DNA from: Microcyclospora pomicola | Lineage: Eukaryota; Ascomycota; Dothideomycetes; Capnodiales | Reading direction: 5' to 3' | Length of the DNA: 64,000 bases | Assembly: GCA_002786065.1 (NCBI GenBank) | Contig: NHNY01000001.1 | Span: forward strand, 248,001-312,000 | Shown: piece after piece, positions 1-12,191 of the stretch | Layout: every line of letters begins with the position of its first letter | Position numbering within the stretch: position 1 is the stretch's first letter | The notes under the pieces: generated by a model | What the model saw: only the letters and a program-made list of their open reading frames with translations | Databases searched by the model: none | Told to the model about the DNA's origin: nothing | Made by a program: the position numbers and the translations under genes

Positions 1-125
1 AGGTGCGTGGACTTGCGCCAAGACGCTAAGCGGAATTCCGCCCTTGTGCACACCCACCTTGAATTTGCTTCTCCTCTTGAGAAGACACCACCTGCGACGC
101 AGCACAGTCAACAACAACTGCAAAC

Positions 126-1171
126 ATGGCACCGTAAGTGATTACATCGCTTGAAAAGACGCAAGAAGCAGCTCAACGGGGACAATTGTGTGTTTTGGTG
201 GTGGCAGACATCGTGGCGGCGCACAAATCGGCACCAGCGGACATGAACATGGGTTGCAACAGTGGCTTTCTCAAATGTCGCTGGCGTTGAGCGCAGAATG
301 TCCAACAAGCCAAGCCTCGGGGCAGAAGAGTTGGAGCGGCATCAGAATACCATGAAGCCGCCGAATCATCAAACACAATGGCGAAACAAGCGTCAACCCG
401 TCGAGCTGCGCTTTCTGCGATCTGTCTATGAATGAGGATACACATACTGACAACCGTCCAGACGCAGTTACTCAAAGACCTACAAGGTCCCTCGTCGTCC
501 CTTCGAGTCGGCTCGTCTGTCAGTACACTCCCAATGACCACTGAGCGTGAGCTTGTCTCCGCTACAAGTCTACGGTATTCCTAACATCGATCGACAGTGA
601 CGCCGAATTGAAGACCGTCGGCGAGTTCGGTCTCCGCAACAAGCGTGAGGTGTGGCGCGTGCAGCTCACCCTCTCCAAGATCCGTCGTGCTGCCCGTCAG
701 CTCCTCACCCTCGACGAGAAAGACCCCAAGCGTCTCTTCGAAGGCAATGCCCTCATTCGCCGTCTGGTCCGTGTGGGTGTGCTTGACGAGTCCCGCATGA
801 AGCTCGATTACGTGCTGGCCCTGAACGTCGAGGACTTCTTGGAGCGTCGCCTTCAGACTTGTGTTTACAAGCTCGGTCTTGCCAAGTCGATTCACCACGC
901 CCGTGTCCTGATCAAGCAGCGCCACATTCGGTATGCGACTTCGAGTTTCTACCATGCCATTTCATACAATGTCTAACACCGTTGCAGTGTCGGAAAGCAA
1001 ATTGTCAACGTCCCGTCCTTCATCGTTCGTCTCGACTCCCAAAAGCACATTGATTTCGCCCTCACTTCGCCATTCGGTGGCGGACGTCCTGGCCGTGTCA
1101 GGAGAAAGAAGGCCAAGGCTTCGGAGAGCAAGGATGATGGCGAGGAGGGTGGTGAGGAGGAGGAGGAGTAG
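126..1171 (+). CDS. RPS9: 40S ribosomal protein S9 (uS4 family)
   Basis: Component of the small ribosomal subunit, uS4 family, needed for decoding accuracy and early 40S assembly. Four exons (126-133, 462-518, 598-930, 988-1171) join to 193 residues, the usual length for eukaryotic S9. The start gives [18 protein letters not shown], the conserved N-terminus. The S4 RNA-binding region follows ([19 protein letters not shown]), and the tail is basic then acidic, ending in a run of Glu. The first exon is only 8 bases long (ATG plus five) and the first intron, 328 bases, is much longer than the 50-80 bases usual in this window. That is typical of fungal ribosomal-protein genes and could hold regulatory sequence or a small RNA, but I saw no clear C/D box pair. 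The gene is convergent with the next one. Confidence 0.97.
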
Positions 1172-1578
1172 ATCCTGCACTCTGTTCTCTGGACTTCATG
1201 GGGTAATGGCGCTATGCTTTGGGTCGACTGAGGCTTAGTCCTGGACGTTTCCTTATAGCCTAGCCATGTTCCACAAAAGCTAGTGCAAATGCAATATGCG
1301 CTACATGACCACGTTATCTGCCCAACTGTATGTTTGTCTTGTTTTCAAGTGATATAAAAGAGGTGGTTGAACTTCCCCACCGCTCCGCATCACGAAGATC
1401 GCTGTCTTTTACGACACAAGCGCAACTTTGGTGTTACTTCCCCCAAGAGCGAAACTGTACTATAGTCTATGCCGCTGGTCCTCCTCGTAGATGACACGGG
1501 TCGAGCACTCAATGGCTTGATATTTGTGCAATAGATCATGCCAACTATGTACAGTATATGACAGGACACAAGCCTCCT
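1172..1578. other. Convergent 3' intergenic region
   Basis: Shared 3' flank of RPS9 and the glycosyltransferase gene. No coding signal and no recognisable RNA gene. Confidence 0.6.
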
Positions 1579-2888
1579 TCAGATGTGTATCCAACCATTG
1601 AACAGCAGGATCTGTGTCTCATCCACCAAGCACACGCGGCCGCTCTCCTCTTGTTGCGGATGCTCTTGTTCCCACTCAGCAAGCCGCTTAGATAGCCTAC
1701 GATCCGTGACGGCTGACGAGGTCAGCCAGCGGCGGAAGAGATTCTCCCACGGCCCCCTAGCCAGAGCAAGCCAGGAGAGCCACACCTTACTTCTCCTAGG
1801 GTTGACTTGCTCGTATGCCGCGCTGCGGTATGCCACACGGACCTCGGGGTTGATGAAGACGCCTTTTGTTCGCGATAGCGGGTTATCTGTATGGATGAGG
1901 CAGCATTCCGAAGCCTCGAGGTGTTTGGCGCCGAGCTCATCGGGTAGGGCGCGGAAGCCGAGTTGCTTGTTCTTGTAGTAGAACGGGGCGGCGTCCATGA
2001 TGAGCATCCCGTTCCAACAGCTGGTCACAGGTATGGGCTGATTACGTCGTGCAGCATCGCGAGACTTCTGACTGCGAAAGAACGGCCAGGTCGACATGAG
2101 GAGCTCATAGCCGTCGAAGTCTCGGGTGGCAAATGTATCGTAGAAGGCTGGGGCTTTCTTGACGTCGATCGCACAAGCGGCTGCGTAGTCTTGGTTGTTG
2201 GTGGACAACAGTCTCCGGACGTCATCGGTCTAGCAATGTCAGTAGAGGAGGGAGTAGTGGGATCAGGTCATCTCACGTCGAAAACAACATCGTTCAAGAA
2301 AAGAATCTTATCAAATTTCTCTCCTGCTTGCTCTAGCTCGTACAAAGGTTCAAGCACCGTGTTGCGAAGCCCAGCAAGGTACGGAATCCTTCTTGGCACA
2401 GGCTTGCCTTTCGGGATGGTGGTCCACGTAGTCCACGTCTCTCTGACTCGCTTGTCAAATGGCATCACCATCCACCCGCTGTCTGCAGGAGTCTGTTCCA
2501 CAAGATCGACTCTGGTGGTTGGGTCAAGCATAATTCTTCGACGAATGCCAGCGGCGATCAATTCGGCATCCAGAAGTCTTAATGCACCTTTAGTGTCATC
2601 CAAACTTCCGTTCTCTTCAATGCTGATGAAAACATTGTCGGTTCCAATCTCCTTGGCAAGCTCGACGATAGCGGGAGTCCAATGGGATTTGAGGATGTTC
2701 TCATCTGTCCAATGGATGCTGGCAATGAAAATTCTTTCTCCTGCGAAGGGCGGTGGTGCTTGTTTAGCCGTGTTGATGAGAGTCTGGCGAGCAAACCAGA
2801 CATCGATGGCAGTCCATAATCCGAAAATGAGTGCAGCGATCTTGAGCAACCGTAGATAGCCGGAACGGCGAAAGTGAGTGAGCCTCAT
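1579..2888 (-). CDS. CAP59-type glycosyltransferase (putative alpha-1,3-mannosyltransferase), type II membrane protein
   Basis: Resembles the fungal CAP59_mtransfer family (Cryptococcus CAP59/CMT1), Golgi enzymes that add mannose to cell-surface glycans. Two exons (2888-2277 and 2229-1579, both read on the minus strand) join in frame to about 420 residues. An N-terminal hydrophobic helix after a short basic stretch (around residues 13-30) suggests a type II Golgi protein. Family segments seen are the ERIFIASIHWTDE strand, the FISIEENGSLD block, LFLNDVVF just before the intron, then VTSCWNGMLIMDAAPFY and ASECCLIHTDN. The first in-frame ATG is at 2888; the longer upstream reading starts only with TTG, so I used 2888. 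The acceptor sugar and linkage cannot be told from sequence. Confidence 0.85.
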
Positions 2889-3559
2889 GAATGATAAAAC
2901 GCCATAAACCGTGATCAGGTACGAGGACAAACGGGAATCTGGTATAGATGTCTCCAACGAGTTTGCTCAATTCGATCAATTTCGAAGGAATGGATTGGCG
3001 TAAGCACTCAAGGCACGGCGTAAATTGTCTGTGGTCCTAGTTATGTGAATTTCATGGTCGACACTCTTTGTAGCACAGCAGCAAGATGGAGCTGCTGACC
3101 GTTTCCCCCTCTGAGAATCGACGCAACAAACACAAAACCCTGATCAATATGACGCAACGTGGTGAATGCTTCAAGGTTAATAAGTACGCGGCCACGATCG
3201 ATATATGTTACGTTCCAAGAGTAGACGCCCAACTAGGTAGGTTAAGCGTCAACTCCATTAGGAGGACCGTGTCTTGCCACTATTACTACAATCGCTTGAG
3301 AGTAGATGGGCCTTCGGCCATGAGTCTATACAATTTCTGCTCAGACACCTTGAGTTTCAACGCTTTTAGCGACTACAGTACATGTCGGTGATCCCGTACG
3401 ATCAAATCAAGGCAACATATCGCCCAGCTCTATGATAGAGCAACATACACAAGCAAGGTGCGTCCAGGCGGTAGAATCCGCTACCAGGCTCGAGTTCTGT
3501 TCTCCAGTACTTCTATCAAGCTCGCCGATCTTCACCGGCGTTACTCGCTTGTCATTTCC
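2889..3559. other. Divergent intergenic region
   Basis: Lies between the starts of the glycosyltransferase gene (minus) and the HET-domain gene (plus), so it should hold both promoters. No coding signal beyond short random frames. Confidence 0.55.
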
Positions 3560-5336
3560 ATGGCAGACGAGCATCGACATAGTCCACTTCCGAGCCATGA
3601 GCACATCCGAATCATCACGGTCCACCCAGGTGTGGAGAGCGAAGATGTCAATTGCACGATCGACATAGCCTTACGGGAGAAGTCCAGTAATTACGACGCC
3701 TTGTCATACGCCTGGGCTACCAATGCTCTCAACGATGCCTCGCCTTGTTGCTCCATCACCTTGGACCGCAAAAGAAAGCCGGTAACGCGCAACCTATTCG
3801 AAGGTCTTCTCCGACTGAGGCATTGCAGAGAACCTCGTCGACTCTGGATCGATGCATTATGTATCAACCAGGACGCTATCGACGAGCGCAATTCTCAAGT
3901 CTTACGTATGGCTGAGGTGTACAAAGCTGCCACCACAGTAAATGCATGGCTCGGCGAGGGAAACTCTCCGTCTGAGGATGATGGAGTCTTCACGTTACTA
4001 CGATGCCTTGAGGACGCCTCATCTCGAGCCCGACTGGCTGAGAAGCACCATCCGGGGGAGTGGGGAGATCTACGGATGCAAGCGGTGGTGAACGTGGCCA
4101 TCATGGCATCAGATCCAAAGGCCTTGACCCTTGACCAAATGGCATTGGACGCACAGCTTCGAGACGACATTGTCAAGAATGGTTTGGTTCTTGCTTCATT
4201 GTTCAATCGACGATACTTCCAGCGTAGGTGCGTTAAGTTTGACTCATCCTCACGTTCATTGCGCTGTCCTTAATGGAAGCTTCACACTTGCTCCACGCAG
4301 AAGAAATGCGAAGTTGTCACGATGTACGATTTTTGACAACCAACCCGCAGATAGACTGACCATTTGCAGATGGATGGTCCAGGAACTATGGCATCCGGAA
4401 GTGGACGATATTGTGCTCTACTGGGGATCTCACTCGTACCCCGTGTCGACCTTGTTCGCTCACTTCCGCCCACTGATGATGACCTTGAGCCATGCTGATT
4501 CAGTCTCAACGGCCTCGGAGACATCAGCACCGTCAGTCAGCCAGTCGCTAAGAATGGCAGCTAACGCCCTCGATCAGCTAGTGTGGATGACAAAATATGC
4601 GATGCTAGCAGGTGGCAGTGCAGGTGGCTCTGGGAAGAGGAGTTATCTGATCAATGCACTTCACCGTTTCAGCAGCAAAGAGTGTTCTGACGATCGTGAT
4701 ATACTGTTCTCCATAGCTACTCTCGACCCCGAATTTGGCATGATGCCCGACTACTCCATGACAACGCAGGAAGCGTTTGTTCGTTTCACCCGGATCCTCA
4801 TCTCCCAAGGTCTCCTCGAGCTGGTTCTAGATAACCTGAGACGCGAAAAGCATAGTTGGAGGCCTGAGGTGCAAGCGCGGGTGGACAGTCTCGCTTCTCT
4901 GCCTGACCTGCCCTCCTGGGCGTTAGATCTGAGACCCAGAGACTTCACAGACACTTACGCTGATTACAATCAAATTGAAGCAACCGTCAGTGAATCCAAC
5001 GTGCTCTCGTGTGAGCTATACTTGAAAGGATATGTATCCGTCGAGGCTGACGGCCAAAGGATCGTCACAAATGAAAGAAAGGCAGATCCGTGCATCATGA
5101 AGGACTCATTGCAGGGAAACGAGCATGGTGTACGCGATGGGGACGTTGTCTTCGGAACCCACATTCCCCGTGCGGGTACCCGTTACCATAACGGCGATCA
5201 TAACATTGTACTCCGTGAGTTGGGAGCGTCTGCAAGCAATGGCCACTACAGGCTCATTGATGTATGTCCAGAGAATCATCTGCCACGAAAGGCTTCTGGA
5301 GATAGAGTGGTCGTACATACGGTACACATCGTTTGA
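3560..5336 (+). CDS. Heterokaryon incompatibility (HET) domain protein
   Basis: HET-domain proteins act in fungal non-self recognition and can trigger cell death after fusion of unlike hyphae. Two exons (3560-4227, 4370-5336) join to 544 residues. The HET core is clear: YDALSYAWA near residue 50, then LRLRHCREPRRLWIDALCIN, then QVLRMAEVYKAATTVNAWLG. The intron splits the FNRRYFQRRWMVQEL block, and removing it restores this signature. The C-terminal half (residues about 300-544) holds DRDILFSIATLDPEFGM and a region typical of long HET proteins, with no second known domain seen. The ATG at 3560 is the first in frame. The intron is 142 bases, long for this genome. Which partner or allele it recognises cannot be inferred. 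Confidence 0.9.
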
Positions 5337-6215
5337 GCGGTGACATATTGCGGGATACGGTCAACACACGTAGCGATCAGTGATGGATGGAGATAGAGCA
5401 GTGATACTACTACTTCAGCAATTCATACGTGATTGACTTGATTTATACAGTTATATAGAGCTCGGATGTGAAGCTTCGTCGTGCTTACACTAATATTTCA
5501 TTGTCAGGTCTTCTGAGAGCTGGCCGTATGAGTTTAACGGTTTGATATTTCGCTCGGTACCTATTCTTCCATCAGTTGCCGAGCGTAGGGCCGGATGAAG
5601 CTCTTGATTGACTGCTACATGTATCTTCTCCTCATAATCAGTTTCCAGGTAGAATCGACAGCTGACATGGTCCTTGAGGACACTTCAACAATTCGCTGCT
5701 AGACGCTTGTGTAATCGCAGAGGCGTTCATGTTGAAGATACTACATGTGTGATCAATGACCGGAAGACGAAATTGAATCAAGATGAAGTGCTCTCGTGCT
5801 TCAACTGTGATTCCATCATCAAACAACCTAATAAAGTCCATGCGGCTCAACCCGCGCTTGAGCTTCTACTGGTCTATCATAATCGTCAACTACACCCATT
5901 ACCACCATCACCACCACCCTCATCCCTCCTCCATCTCCGCTCCGCCTTCGCGCCATATTCGCGCAGTGCTCCTTTTTGACACGGGGTCTTCGACAACGCC
6001 GACTCTGTTCGCCTCCTGCGCCCGAATGTCCTGAAGTATTGATTGAGCAGCGGCGCTAGAAAAAGGGCATTCGACACACGATCTCGCATCTCATGTGCCG
6101 CCCGCGCTTCAACTCGACGCTCTCCTCCTCCTCCTCCTCCTCCTTCCTCCCTCCCTGCGCGATCAGCAAGGCCTGCAGATAGGTCTCCGCCTCACGCGGG
6201 CGTTTTTCCGCCGGC
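5337..6215. other. Intergenic region and 5' leader of the deubiquitinase gene
   Basis: No gene recognised. It holds a CAC/CCA-rich stretch near 5890-5930 and a TCC trinucleotide run near 6122-6143, probably in the promoter or leader of the downstream gene. Frames rich in His or Pro here come from these repeats. Confidence 0.55.
6122..6143. repeat. TCC/CTC trinucleotide microsatellite
   Basis: About seven TCC units in a row, followed by a further pyrimidine tract, some 75 bases before the deubiquitinase start. CT-rich tracts are common in fungal promoters and leaders. Confidence 0.85.
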
Positions 6216-9086
6216 ATGATGAACCACATGCCGGCCGGTGGGCCTGGGCAGCATGCTCACGAGCCTCGACGGCAACCTCAGTTCCACCCGCAACACCAGT
6301 ACCAGCCTCCGCACTCACCAGTCATACATCACCATAATCCGTATGCAAACTTTCATCACCAGGGATACTATCAGCATCCGCAATACACACACTATAACGC
6401 GCCTCCAAGATGGACAGGCTACGCACACCCGCCTCAACCTCAATACATGCCTCCACCACAACACGTGATGCCACCACCGTTCCAACCACGATCCCCAATG
6501 GTTGTGTCGTCTGCGCCCCTGCCACCAGGGATGATGCAAGGACCCCGATCCACACAAATGTCACAAGGCCCTGCTCCGTCACCACGGCCGTCCGCGCCAC
6601 CATACATTCCCAATGCACAACTACACATGCCCGCGGCGCCCCCGTCACCAGCACCCACGCCAAAGCAAGAGTCGGTTGCCACTGTCATGGAGTCACAGCA
6701 AGCATCACCTGGGATCGCGTCACAACCAGAATCACGGCGACAATCGCAGGTACAAATAGCCCCTAGTCCCTTGTCCCTGGCCCCAGAAACCAGAATGCCC
6801 TTTTATCCCAAGGTATGTGTGCTTGAACAGTGTCACCGTGGAAGTGCTTTACTGATCATACTCAGCTCCCATGGTACTCGACCGAGGAAGGTTCTGCTGC
6901 TTTCCCACCACGTGCTACCCCGTCGCGGAGGAGACGACAGAACCTTGTACAACCCACGGAAGTGGTTGCACTCCCTGCAAGACGTGTTAACGAAGAGCAG
7001 ATGAACACACAAGCGTTGGCCAATGATGAGCTTCAATCAGAAGTTTCCACCATCGCCGCACCGTCCGAGCCCACCGAGCTTGAAACTCCTGCAACATCTC
7101 AAGCACCGTCTGAAGACGACACCACTCGCGTCTCTACCCCAGCCACTCCGGGACAAGCTGTCGCTCCCTCGCCAAAGGTGACGCCCACGCCACAGCATTC
7201 CAGAAGAGATACACGGTCTGCGATTGCTGTGCCTAATCTCCCTGCGCTTGGCAAAGCGAAAGCGTCTCCAACCACAATGGCCAAACCACCGCCCCCTCAA
7301 TCACAGTCTAGTGAGGTCGTACCAGTTGCCGGAGAGCCGGAGACGGCAGTAGAGTCGACGACTGGAGTGAGCGAGGAAGCCGAGGAACTCAAAACCCCTC
7401 CGTCTAAACAGACAGGCCCCAAGTCATGGGCCGACATGGTTCGGAAGGATGTTCCTATCAACAAGTCGGCACAACTCAATGGCGCTGCTGCGAGTCAGAG
7501 CGCAAATCTGCCGAAGAGTGCATCGTTAGCAGATGCACTCAAACAATACAATGTCGAGACAGATCTGACATTGTCGTTCATTGAACCGCGTGGGTTGGTC
7601 AATACGGGTAATATGTGCTATATGAATTCGGTAAGCCCATTTGCATCTGCGCTAGCTACGCCAGTCTCTAACATGCACAGATTCTGCAAGTACTAATGTT
7701 CTGCACACCTTTTTACTCTTTCTTGGATCAGGTCCGCCAACGTACCGTGCATTCCATGAAAAGCGACACCCCATTACTAGATGCGGTCATTATGTTTATG
7801 AGAGAGTTCAAAGTCTTGGCCGCTGCAGATTCGGTTGAGGTTTTGCAAAAAGTGCTCAGGCAAGAGCAACTGGAGCAGTATGGCGACCCGGTAACGCCGG
7901 AATATGTTTATGATGCGATCAGGAAATTGCCACGCTTCCAGACGATGAGGGTACGTTGATCTGGAAATTACTGTCTATTCTTAAGTGCTGACAATCATGA
8001 AAGCGCGGACATCAACAGGATGCTGAAGAGTTCCTGGGATTTCTTCTCGAAGGTTTGCACGACGAGTGTCTCTCAGTTGTCCGTGGACAGGTCGATGATC
8101 GAGCTCATGAAGACGGTTCAATCAATTCAGAGACAGTCACATCACCAACCTCCGGCGAAGGATGGTTGGAAGTTGGTCCTCGACAGAAAGCGTCCACCAC
8201 CAGAACAGCTGGCCAGGATGATGCCCCTTCACCACTGACCAAAATATTTGGTGGATACCTGAGATCAGAGCTGCGTGTGCCGGGACTCAAGGACTCGGTA
8301 ACGAGAGAGCCATATCAACCTCTGCAGCTGGACATCGGAGCCGCCAATGTCAACAACATTGTTGACGCGCTGAAAGGCCTCACTCGAACCGAGCTCTTGA
8401 CTGGAGACTTTGGTGGCAAAGCTGGAACTACCGCGAAGAAGCAGGTATTCATTGATACACTCCCGCCGGTACTGATACTGCATTTGAAGCGATTTCAGTA
8501 TGACAACAACTTTGCTGGCACACAGAAAATCTGGAAGAAAGTCGGCTATCCCTTGGAGCTGGAAATCCCGAAGGAGGTTTTCCCACCTGCTAAACGTGGC
8601 GGTCTTGCGCTCCAGGGTGGGATGCCAAGGTATCGACTGATCAGCGTTGTGTACCATCATGGCAAGTCTGCAGCTGGCGGCCACTATACCGTGGATGTCC
8701 TCCGCTCCGACGGCCGGGAATGGGTAAGAATGGACGACACTTTCATTAGACGCGTTCGTCCGGAGGATGTTGCCGAAGGAGGGGCAGAAGAAGACCCCAA
8801 GGTCTTGGCGAAAGCGCTCGAACAGCACAAGGCCGACCAGGACTTGCAAAAGCAGCGCAACATCTACCAAGGCTTGGACGAAGCAGACCAGGAGCCGGAA
8901 GAAGAAAAGCCATGGTCTGAAGTGAACGGAGTGGCCGGCAAGAAGTGGAATGCTTCGGTGGCTGCTACCAATGGTACAGCAACACCAACCAGCACGGCCG
9001 GCAAGTGGACACCTACCGTGAAGAAGGATGGTGTCAAAGATAACAAGGTCGCCTACATCTTGCTCTATGAGAAGATTCGCGACTGA
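6216..9086 (+). CDS. Ubiquitin carboxyl-terminal hydrolase, Ubp3/USP10-like
   Basis: Cysteine protease that removes ubiquitin. The Ubp3/USP10 group acts with a Bre5/G3BP-type cofactor in vesicle transport, ribophagy and stress granules. Four exons (6216-6812, 6866-7630, 7681-7950, 8004-9086) join to about 904 residues. Residues 1-200 are low-complexity, rich in His, Pro and Gln; LPWYS at the start of exon 2 opens a long disordered stretch. The catalytic Cys box is GLVNTGNMCYMNS, continuing after the intron as ILQVLMFCTPFYSF. GHQQDAEEFLGFLLEGLHDE follows. The His box is YHHGKSAAGGHYTVDVL, then WVRMDDTFI with the catalytic Asp. All triad parts are present, so it should be active. Two adjacent ATGs (6216 and 6219) could start it. 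Confidence 0.93.
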
Positions 9087-9766
9087 ATGTGTCCTAAGTG
9101 GAACCAGCGAATTGCTGCAGTTCTGAATCCAATGCCACGCTGAGATGAGTGGGAAGGCTGTGATGGGCCCAGCCATGCCGTTTGCCACACCCAGAATTGA
9201 CGGGCGTGTCTGATGCCAAGCATGGACCTCAAGGGAAACGAGTGAGAGGTGGTGGGAATAGTGAGAGACGAGGCGACACTCGTCACAATCTGCATGCCTG
9301 CTGTGCCTCAGCGCAGCGTCGCCGGCACGCGACGAGAACAAAAGCGAATGCTGCGATCTGATGAAAGTCCTTGAGATGTGCTTCGGCAAGCTTGCGGGTG
9401 CATATCACCATCATCTGCATCTGCATCCATATATCCATGCCGTATGGGCCGGCAATGCATGGACAAGAAAGCGCAGCTGGAGGACTTATCTTCTCCAGCT
9501 GACGTCTGTATATTTATCACTGATCACTTGAATGGTATACGTATATCTGAGCATCGTGAAGACGTCCCAGTGATGTCGGTTTTGTCTGGGTTTCCCTTCT
9601 AGATGTGACTCGCAAAATTCACGTACGCGTAGCCTCTATTAGGTATTGCAAGTTGTTCATTTTACATCACTGACGACATGATCTTACCCTTGACCACCCA
9701 TTCGTACATCACTGCAGTCGGCTAATCAAGCGTGCTGGATCAACGCCCCATTGCACCTAGCAGTCC
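9087..9766. other. Convergent 3' intergenic region
   Basis: Between the 3' ends of the deubiquitinase gene and APN2. No gene or RNA recognised. Confidence 0.6.
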
Positions 9767-11764
9767 TCACCCGTCCTTCTTCGCTGCTCCGCCATTCCCA
9801 CCCCAATCCGAACACCAGATGAACGTCCCACAGCGCCACTGCGTGCCCATCTCCTTCTGCCCGCTCGGTCCCAGCGGCCGCGCACACATCCAGAAGCTCC
9901 GGCCCTGATTGCTGCCTTTCTTCTTCGTCTGCATGGTCTTGCAGGGCTCGGTATGGGACTCGCAAAGCGGTGCCACGGGCCGAGCGAAGAGCGTCGACCA
10001 CGACCGCTGCGTCTTTTCTGCGGCAGCGATTTGATCGTTGACCTGTGATGGGGAGAGCGTTGATGTCGTGCTCAGGGTGGGGGATGGTGGGGACTCGCCA
10101 CGTGCTGACTTGGCTGTGGCTGCGGTGGAAGGAGTTTTTGGCCGTGGACTGGGATTCGGAGCTTGCGGTGAACGTTCCTCGAACGAAGCATATTGAGCAG
10201 CGTCTTTGCCATCGGTCGTGGAAGCCTGAGTCGGTGTGACAGGCAATTTCTCAGCGTCAGGAGTTTTCTTCTGGAAGAAACCTCGCAGGCTTTGTTGGCC
10301 CTTGTCGGTGCCTGAAGGAGCATCTAGTTGTTTTTGACGTTTGTAGGGTTGCGACTTGGACGCAGACGACGACTTGCGCTTGAGTGGCGATGGGCTTTGC
10401 GTGGAAGATATTGAGGCTGATTGGGTGGGGACGAGTGTTGTCCTTGTCACTTCCATCGGCTTATCGGATACAACTCCGGTCTTCTCTAAGGATAGGCTGA
10501 CAGCTTCTGGTGCAGTCGACTGCCCCTTTCGCAGCGAAGGTGCAGCAAACATTGATTTGATACTTCGACGCTTGTCAAACTCTGGCATGCGACGAGCAGA
10601 AAATGCTGGCGCATTCTGAACAGTCCAGTCTTGCATGCGCACGCCATGCTCAAAAGTGCCTGGAGCACTTAGAACATCCAAGAGGTCTCTTTCAACCCCA
10701 TCTATCGTGACTTTCGCACGGAAATCGGCATAAACGGGACAATGATCAGAACCCAACAGACCTTCTTGAATGTTGGCATCTTTGATCCAAGTCTGCATCT
10801 TCTCGCTGACCAGCACAAAATCGATGCGACTACCGAAATTGCCAGGCCTTGCATTGACCTTCTGCTCCCAGTGTGTGTACATTCCCGTTCTGTCAGGATG
10901 GAATTCACGACAGGTGTCCCACAATACTCCCGCTTCACGTCCCTCATCCCTTTCGCCTACCACCTCGCCGCCCAGCAATAGCTGATTGAAGACTCGTCTG
11001 TTTGGGGTGGAGATGTATTCGGCATGCGTGATGCCGGCCTTCCTGATATCGTCGGCAGCGGAAGCGGTATCTCTTTCATCGCGGGAGACGTTGAGATCGC
11101 CAACCAGAACAACGTTCTTGCCATTCTTGACGAGGTTGCGGATGCGACAGTCCAGGGCACAAGTGAAGCCATGACGGAAGTCGTCTCGCAGTCCATTACT
11201 GTTGGCTGGTGAGTAAACTCCGATAAGAACGAATGCCGGGAATTCAACGATAACACAGCGTCCTTCCGAATCTAGCATGACCGGATCTACGCCTAGCTCT
11301 GCGATTTGTAGTGCATTGGGATAACCTCCGATAGCATCAGACTCTTCCAAGTCGCAATAAGGCACGCCAGAAGCTGAAGGCAGTACGCCGAGTAGTCCTT
11401 CTTCAGCGTGTATGGGGGCGCAAGTGGCATTCCGAGTATAAATGCCTACGCCAGAATAGCCTTTCTTGTGTTTGGGTAGACTGAAGAAGCAATCCCAACC
11501 ATCTAGTAGAACCATATCATCTCGAAGATCCTTGCGCTGAATCTTGAGTTCCTGCATGACGATTATGTCGCTGCCAAGGCCATCGAACATGGCAGGGAAC
11601 GAGCGTGCGGCGTTCCATGGCGGGTATGAGAAAGGATTGCGGATACCGTTGACGTTCCTGTTGGTCGCGCATCAGAGTCTACACTCAATGGCCTCAAGCT
11701 CAGATGTATGGGCGAATGAGTGAAGGAAACGACACGTGATGACCTACCACGTAGTGAGCCGCAT
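9767..11764 (-). CDS. APN2: DNA-(apurinic or apyrimidinic site) lyase 2 (AP endonuclease 2)
   Basis: Class II AP endonuclease of base-excision repair, exonuclease III family. A 17-base first exon (11764-11748) encodes MRLTT and part of Trp; after a 90-base intron, exon 2 (11657-9767) continues NVNGIRNPFSYPP, giving 635 residues. Catalytic blocks seen: TTWNVNGIR, VMQELKIQ (metal-binding Glu), YSGVGIYTR, VVLVGDLNVSRDE and LGSDHCPVYADF (catalytic Asp-His). A PCNA-binding motif QQSLRGFF lies in the linker, and a zf-GRF zinc finger closes the protein (CESHTEPC, then FWMCARP and WRCGTFIW). It is divergent from APC5 across 427 bases. In many ascomycetes APN2 flanks the mating-type locus; here that locus lies about 40 kb away. 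Confidence 0.96.
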
Positions 11765-12191
11765 ATCTGCGGTCACATCAGGCGAGGGGCAATGACGGAC
11801 CGCAATGGACAGCGCTTCTCCCTATTGCGCGCCATGAGCTGGACGTTGCCGGCCCTCTGGATGCAAATGGCATTCGTGAGCTTGATAGATGTATCTCCAG
11901 CCTCGAACGTCGCGACGATGATGTAGGTCTGGGCGGCTCAATTCCGCAGCGCGCGTCTACAACTGGCAGGTCGCGTTTACCGTCGTCTAGTAAAACTAGT
12001 ATGGTACAAAGCATGCAATGAAGTTGTATACATCCGACCTCATGTATGCATCTCGAGACGAACATGGTAGCAAATGTAGCGCCAAGTGAGTCAGTCAGTC
12101 GTTCCAGAACATCATCGGTTGTTTGCGCTGGCCGTGCAATCATGAGCATCGAGTGTTACTACCGAAACAATTCGAAAATAGTCACTCCACC
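11765..12191. other. Shared APN2/APC5 divergent promoter region
   Basis: 427 bases between two divergent starts. No gene seen. One in-frame ATG at or after 12123 could extend APC5 by 23 residues, but those residues look unlike the family. Confidence 0.6.

Noticed and set aside
1963-2859. Open frame of 298 codons on the plus strand
   Set aside because: Antisense to the CAP59-type glycosyltransferase exons and crosses their intron; no recognisable protein.
8265-9389. Long open frame (374 codons) on the minus strand
   Set aside because: Lies opposite the last exon of the deubiquitinase gene, which has full family motifs; the antisense product has no recognisable domain.
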